Part shown: positions 19,495 to 24,000 of the stretch, piece after piece | Numbering within the stretch: position 1 is the first letter of the stretch | Layout: the number at the start of each line of letters is the position of its first letter | DNA from: Strongylocentrotus pallidus | Lineage: Eukaryota > Echinodermata > Echinoidea > Camarodonta > Strongylocentrotidae | Assembly: GCA_030265145.1 (NCBI GenBank) | Contig: JARBES010000120.1 | Location: 10,985,476 to 11,009,475 of the forward strand | DNA length: 24,000 nt | Direction: 5' to 3' | Position numbers and translations under genes: made by a program | Notes under the pieces: generated by a model | The model's database searches: none | Told to the model about the DNA's origin: nothing | Seen by the model: the letters and a program-made list of their open reading frames with translations, nothing else

Positions 19495-19675
19495 GCACAG
19501 TAGGATTATAAGGGGAAAAGCTAAATGTTTTTTTTTCTTCTTCTTTTTTTGGTTGAATAATAATAAATGGCAACATTATGTATAACGGTATAATATAGAG
19601 TAATACACAGAATTTTTACTGGAGATCGAGGTGCAGATATTACACGAGTTGGACATTATTGAGGGAGCGTCGGGG

Positions 19676-19692
19676 AGGGGGGGGGGGGGGGG
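19676..19692. repeat. Poly-G run
   Basis: A run of 16 or so G with one A at its left. Such runs are error-prone in sequencing. Confidence 0.85.
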
Positions 19693-19831
19693 TACGGCTC
19701 CCAGGGTAGATCGACACAATTTTGAGACTTGAAAATATTGTAAAATGGAAAGGACGTGTTCTAATTAATACAGAGTCCTTCTAAAACTGTTAATTAGTAT
19801 TGATGATACAATATGGATCTATAAATTTAAT

Positions 19832-19879
19832 AAATAATAGATATATTAGCAAATAATAGATATATTAGCAAATAATAGA
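19832..19879. repeat. 19-bp tandem repeat, 2.5 units
   Basis: AAATAATAGATATATTAGC occurs twice exactly, followed by half a unit. Confidence 0.9.
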
Positions 19880-20577
19880 AAATAAAAAATTGCTATTGAG
19901 GAAATTAGTTGGACCACATTAGTCCTCCGTTGTCATAACGGGCGGTCAACACTTTCATGAGAGCTTCTATCAGTGTTCGTTGTTGTTTGTTGCTTGTTTG
20001 TTTTGTTTAGTTTTCCTTGGTTTTGGGACTGACTGGACTAGACTAATACTTCAAACCACTTTTTTCAATGTTTTCATAACGTTAGCTGGCTTACATGTAT
20101 AATACAGTACACACACCTACAAAAAAAAAAACATACAAGCTCACGAATTAGCTCCATCCAAATGCACACAAAAAAAACACACATGCACAAAAGGTATATA
20201 GTAGAATATTTAAACTTTAAATATATATGTACATTTATATGATGAAACAGTAATGAAAAACAGGAAAACATTGGAGGACTGCACACCATAGCTTGATCTT
20301 GGACGGCATCGTGATGATTCTATTTTTAAAGTGTTAAAACATAGATATCTAATATTTACATGACTACCATTTACAGACTGAAATTGAATTATGACTTTAA
20401 ATTCATGTACATGTCCAAAAAAATAATTTGTACGAGAGTTTGTATCCTTTTTCTCTCTTCCCCACCTTGTATAAAAGAGTTGTCAAAATGAAGTTTATAG
20501 GGAATATCTCCAATTACTCTATAGGATAAAAAACAGAAAAAACAAAAGAGACTGGGGAAAGTTTGAATGAAATAGGA

Positions 20578-20604
20578 CCCCCCCCCCCCAAAAAAAAAAA
20601 AAAA
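20578..20604. repeat. Poly-C / poly-A junction
   Basis: Twelve C directly followed by fifteen A. Minus-strand Phe/Gly frame over it is an artefact. Confidence 0.9.
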
Positions 20605-20789
20605 CTGTGAATTTAAAAAAGTTATAATCACTATAGGTATGAGCTCTTCAAATTGGCTGAATCAGTAATGTATGTTTTGTAGCACTTGGCAGACATCTTT
20701 CCCATTTGTACGACAGACAAAATAACTAAAATTCAAATTTTTCAAAAATGCATGACTCAGGAGGGTCCTTGCTTTTTAAACGACCTATT

Positions 20790-20945
20790 ATAATATGATA
20801 TCTATAATATACAGTATTTAGAGAAGTGCCCCGAGGAAGAAGGCACTTTTTATAGGAGAAAAACAGAAATTAATGATATTTTCGTTCACGACAATGAGAG
20901 AGTTATCCGCCACTACGTCACAGAATCTTCCTATAAAACCATTTG
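20790..20945 (+). repeat. Dispersed repeat family R1, copy 3
   Basis: Shares AAGTGCCCC...GGCACTTTT, AGGAGAAAAACAGAA and GAGAGTTATCC..CACTACGTCACA with the other two copies. Only the left half is present. Confidence 0.68.
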
Positions 20946-23334
20946 ACCATGATAAATCTCCGCTGCAACCCCATGAGCATTTATATACCAGTAACCTTTA
21001 ACCTTTAACCTGACTGGCTCGAAATTGATACTGACTTTACCTCATCCTAGAGAAAGTAATGCCAGAGGGCCATACATTCATGTACAATTTTCAAGGATTC
21101 AACTACCGGTACTAGTATAAAATAAAGTATCTTTTTTCCATTGAACATACAATGTGAAAGAGTGTAACATGATTATATTTGGATAGAGATAGATGCAAAG
21201 TCAGTTGAAGTGTTGAACACATTCTTTACAAGGCTTGGAAATTGTTAATGCCAGTGATAGTAAGTAGTGATATTTGCATGATTAAAGGAAAATAAAAGTA
21301 TTGCATGTGCCATTTACAGTTGCTTCTGAGCTTCTCCAATAGAGTATTGACCCAAGATGGTTTGCCAATAAAACACTTACGTTGTAATTACCATCATCTA
21401 CATGCCGCAATACGAAGTGGCTGCAGGGGAATTTTACAGTAAACTTTTCCATGACCAATAACAGCACAATACTTGCTACTCACACACTATTAGACAGATG
21501 AATGTGCTCATAAACACTGTTGCAGAAAGTGAAAGATAAAAACTAATTGTATATAAAACGATTGTCATTATGTATAAAATCTTCATTGTAGATACATATA
21601 CAATATATATTTATTCTACTTTTCATCTGACAATATATATATTTACAAATTATGAAAAGTGAATCAATTATAAATCAAGGTGAGTATACATTATAAAGCA
21701 ATATTTCTAAACTATATCTGAAATGTACATAAACATTTAAAGAAGTTTGCAAAATCTCAAATTAAGTTGTTATAAATGAAAGAACTTGTCTACCACACCT
21801 GTACATGTATTCACAAACTAAATGGCATCAATACAAAATAATCAAATAACATTACAAAAATGTAATCAAAAATTAAATTCATCGGTTTTTTAAACCTGAT
21901 ATCAGGTCATAAAAATTCACATTTATTTATTTATTTATTCAAGTTTTATTTATCAAAACTGCTTTCCAAGTACGCCCTCTTATTCATAATGGTAAGCCTC
22001 CCTCCCCCTTTTTTTGTTGGTGTAAATTTGGTATCAAAATACTTTTATTGTAAATTCATTAAAACTGTGCCGCAAGATATTTTCCATGTTATTATCAAAT
22101 TTCTGTGAGGAGGAACTATGACGGTTCAATGACTATATTTTGGATTAGTGACAGACTCAAATATCCAATTTGTCAAACCAGTGAGCTAAATTCACAGTGA
22201 AAAATATACAAGAAAAACTGTATTAACACTGAGAGAAATGTTTGTTTATTCATGTGCACAGGCTTCTAAGTTGAGTTTAAACTACCAAAGAATCAAAATC
22301 ACTCTGAGTTGTTTAATATTTGCAAATATGAAGCAAACAATCAAACCATTTTAGGCTGATATGCCATATAACATAAACCTAACTGCTTGATTTCAATCTA
22401 CATGTTCTAAAACTACATGGTTCTATCAAGTTAGTACGACAAGACAGTTAATATCTTTAAAGATACCATTAAACATTTTGAGGGGCTATGAAACAAAATC
22501 AATCTTATACCTAGTGCAATATTTCACCAAAAATAGAGAGATTACAAAATATAGGCTTATTTTTTCTTCTTATTAAATGCATTTGCCAAATGGATGTAGA
22601 AAGCAAACAGAGATGAATTCATCTTTTATATCAAACAACATGATAATCTTTTCAATCAATCAATTTACTGTTGATTTGTTTTTAGTTCATTCCATGTTAG
22701 ATTCATGTTTATTACAAACAATCTATTCAATTTGTGAAAAGATTGACAGCATTTCTCTGTAGTTACTTACGTAGTACTTCTATTACTTTATTCAAACCAA
22801 TCGATTTAAAATTACTGTCGGTCAAATTATCATAGGATTTCTATGACTACAAATATTGCTAGAAATGAGATTTAAATAAAAATTACGTGTTTCTGGGAGA
22901 CTAGTATTTAATTCAATACTTGGTCAGAAATATGAGTATTTTACTAATTTTTTTCAGCTTTGATCAAATATTTAGCCAACTTGAAGCTTTTCGACAAGTA
23001 TGTTACTATAAGTTTAAGACAGCTCCTGAGCAGACTTAAGCCAATTATTTTGTAGGCCTTGATTGGCATGCATATGATTATCATATCAGTTATCTTAAGC
23101 TGCGTATAATTATAAGAGGACACATTTCATGTGACGCATTAATCGTGCATAATTTTACAATGCTTATCAGTAAGTATTTTGCCTTAAAGTTGACTTACTT
23201 AATTAAATAAAATACTTAGAGATGATCTGTTTACGAGTTAAGACATGCATAGCCAAGTCAAATTCTAAGTAAAATACTAACTTAATCCACGTATTGAATT
23301 GAATAGTACACAAACTGTTGTTCCTCGGTTGAAG
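20946..23334. other. AT-rich region, one weak exon candidate only
   Basis: Includes an (ATTT)n patch at about 21926-21945 and many ATATAT words. Apart from the weak candidate at 21.4 kb, no frame has motif content. It could be the 3'UTR and downstream flank of the gene whose last exon may end at 23335. Confidence 0.5.
21381..21452 (-). CDS. Weak candidate exon MEKFTVKFPCSHF...
   Basis: 24 codons from ATG to a good donor (TACAAC|GTAAGTG): MEKFTVKFPCSHFVLRHVDD then GNYN. Composition is more protein-like than the neighbouring AT-rich DNA. It ends in phase 0, which cannot join MLF exon 2. No homology recognised and no partner exon found; it may be chance. Confidence 0.2.
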
Positions 23335-23465
23335 CTAGATGTGCCAGAGACATGAGCAGCAGTTGGTGGGTTCATAGCAGATCCCGGTTCGTTGTTTGCG
23401 ATCCAACACAGAGCGAGGGTAGAAATAATTGATGATCCAGAAAGGCAGCATCAGGATCACAAACA
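23335..23465 (-). CDS. Candidate last exon of an unrecognised membrane protein
   Basis: The acceptor CTTGTTGTTGTCAG|TG opens a phase-2 frame of 42 residues to TAG. It begins FVILMLPFWIINYF (strongly hydrophobic, membrane-like), then YPRSVLDRKQRTG, then ICYEPTNCCSCLWHI with a Cys cluster. The third codon positions are much richer in G/C than the flanks, which suggests real coding sequence. Rest of the gene would lie beyond the right end. I do not recognise the family; a final membrane segment of a multi-pass protein is one reading. Confidence 0.45.
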
Positions 23466-24000
23466 CTGACAACAACAAGTTGATATGATATTTAATGCTT
23501 ATGACAAGTTATGTATTACTATGTTTACTATGTTCACAAAAAGTACCGGTATGTATCAGTTGTTTATCAATTATCTACATAATACATTTATGTTTGAAAT
23601 ATGCTAATGAAAAAAAAATTATGTAAAGACCAATAACAATCACTTAATACCCCCCCAAATAATGATATGATATAAATATTGTATGAAATATAATAGATTA
23701 GCTGATGAATGCATGTAATATTCAACAACGTTTATATCAAATTGTAAGCCTATATTCAAGTTTGGAGGAGGTTCCTTACAGATTGATTTCAAACTCCATC
23801 TCATACAGAGTATGATCCACATTAACCTACCCTTTTTTTCAGAATTTGTCTTTTCCATGCACACCCTATTTTTGTGATTTTTTTTTCGTCTTGAGTATGC
23901 AATGAGGTAACATTTTGTGAGTGAATAGTATACAAATAGTGAATGGCCATGAGTGCAATGGTACAAGATTTTGCACGAGGTGAAAGATAAGAGACGCTAT
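23466..24000. other. Likely intron or flank of the right-edge gene
   Basis: AT-rich, no supported exon. The 108-residue minus-strand frame at its right has no motif and is probably chance. Confidence 0.45.

Larger units (their letters stand above)
19695..20789. other. Noncoding AT-rich region upstream of MLF
   Basis: Contains the 19-bp tandem repeat and homopolymer runs listed separately. The short frames are rich in Phe, Cys and Ser, as expected of reverse-read A/T-rich DNA; no gene supported. Confidence 0.6.

Noticed and set aside
19370-19576. Asp-rich 68-residue minus-strand frame
   Set aside because: Direct translation of an (ATC)n microsatellite.
1-24000. CRISPR array, bacterial operon or Shine-Dalgarno signals
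   Set aside because: The window is eukaryotic: spliced exons, SINE and MITE content, and no regular direct repeats with spacers.

Overview
This is a eukaryotic, AT-rich, intron-rich genomic window, most likely from a marine deuterostome invertebrate. An echinoderm, and a sea urchin in particular, fits best. The evidence is short vertebrate-like exons in long introns, dense small inverted-repeat transposons, a tRNA-derived SINE ending in an ATT-rich tail, and recurrent ACATGTACATGTAT and TACCGGTA words. The species assignment is inference. There is one 100-base run of N, which is an assembly gap.

The one gene that can be reconstructed with confidence is a complete myeloid leukemia factor (MLF) homologue on the minus strand, running from an ATG at 18997 to a TAG at 8844. 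Eight coding exons join in phase through GT-AG introns into a 287-residue protein. It has the N-terminal DDPFF motif, a Met/Gly-rich segment, an [17 protein letters not shown] block, an IRETRK...[11 protein letters not shown] core, a GHVIEKSKN...TGDQEE segment, an [10 protein letters not shown] acidic-aromatic motif and an Arg-rich tail. None of the exons stands out as a long open frame; they were found by motif and splice-site matching.

The most notable structure is inside the MLF gene. Exon 5 and several hundred bases of flank are present twice (about 12428-13090 and 13632-14673), separated by a foldback transposon and the gap. The two 73-nt exons differ only at three synonymous sites and both have intact splice sites. 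Using both would bring an immediate stop, so they are mutually exclusive exons, a recent duplication with one spare copy, or two haplotypes laid end to end by the assembler. The copy nearer exon 4 carries two insertions where the other copy has an empty site.

Layout: 1-5800 is gene-poor (one SINE, large GA/CA and CT tracts). 5840-8350 is mostly noncoding with three inverted-repeat elements. A three-unit 135-bp tandem array (8357-8752) lies just beyond the MLF stop. 8844-18997 is MLF, its introns full of MITEs, a Penelope-like retroelement fragment and LINE 3' ends. 19000-19350 is the likely MLF promoter/5'UTR. 19350-23300 is noncoding with simple repeats. At 23335-23465 (minus) there is a good candidate for the last exon of another gene, with a hydrophobic segment, whose upstream part lies beyond the window.
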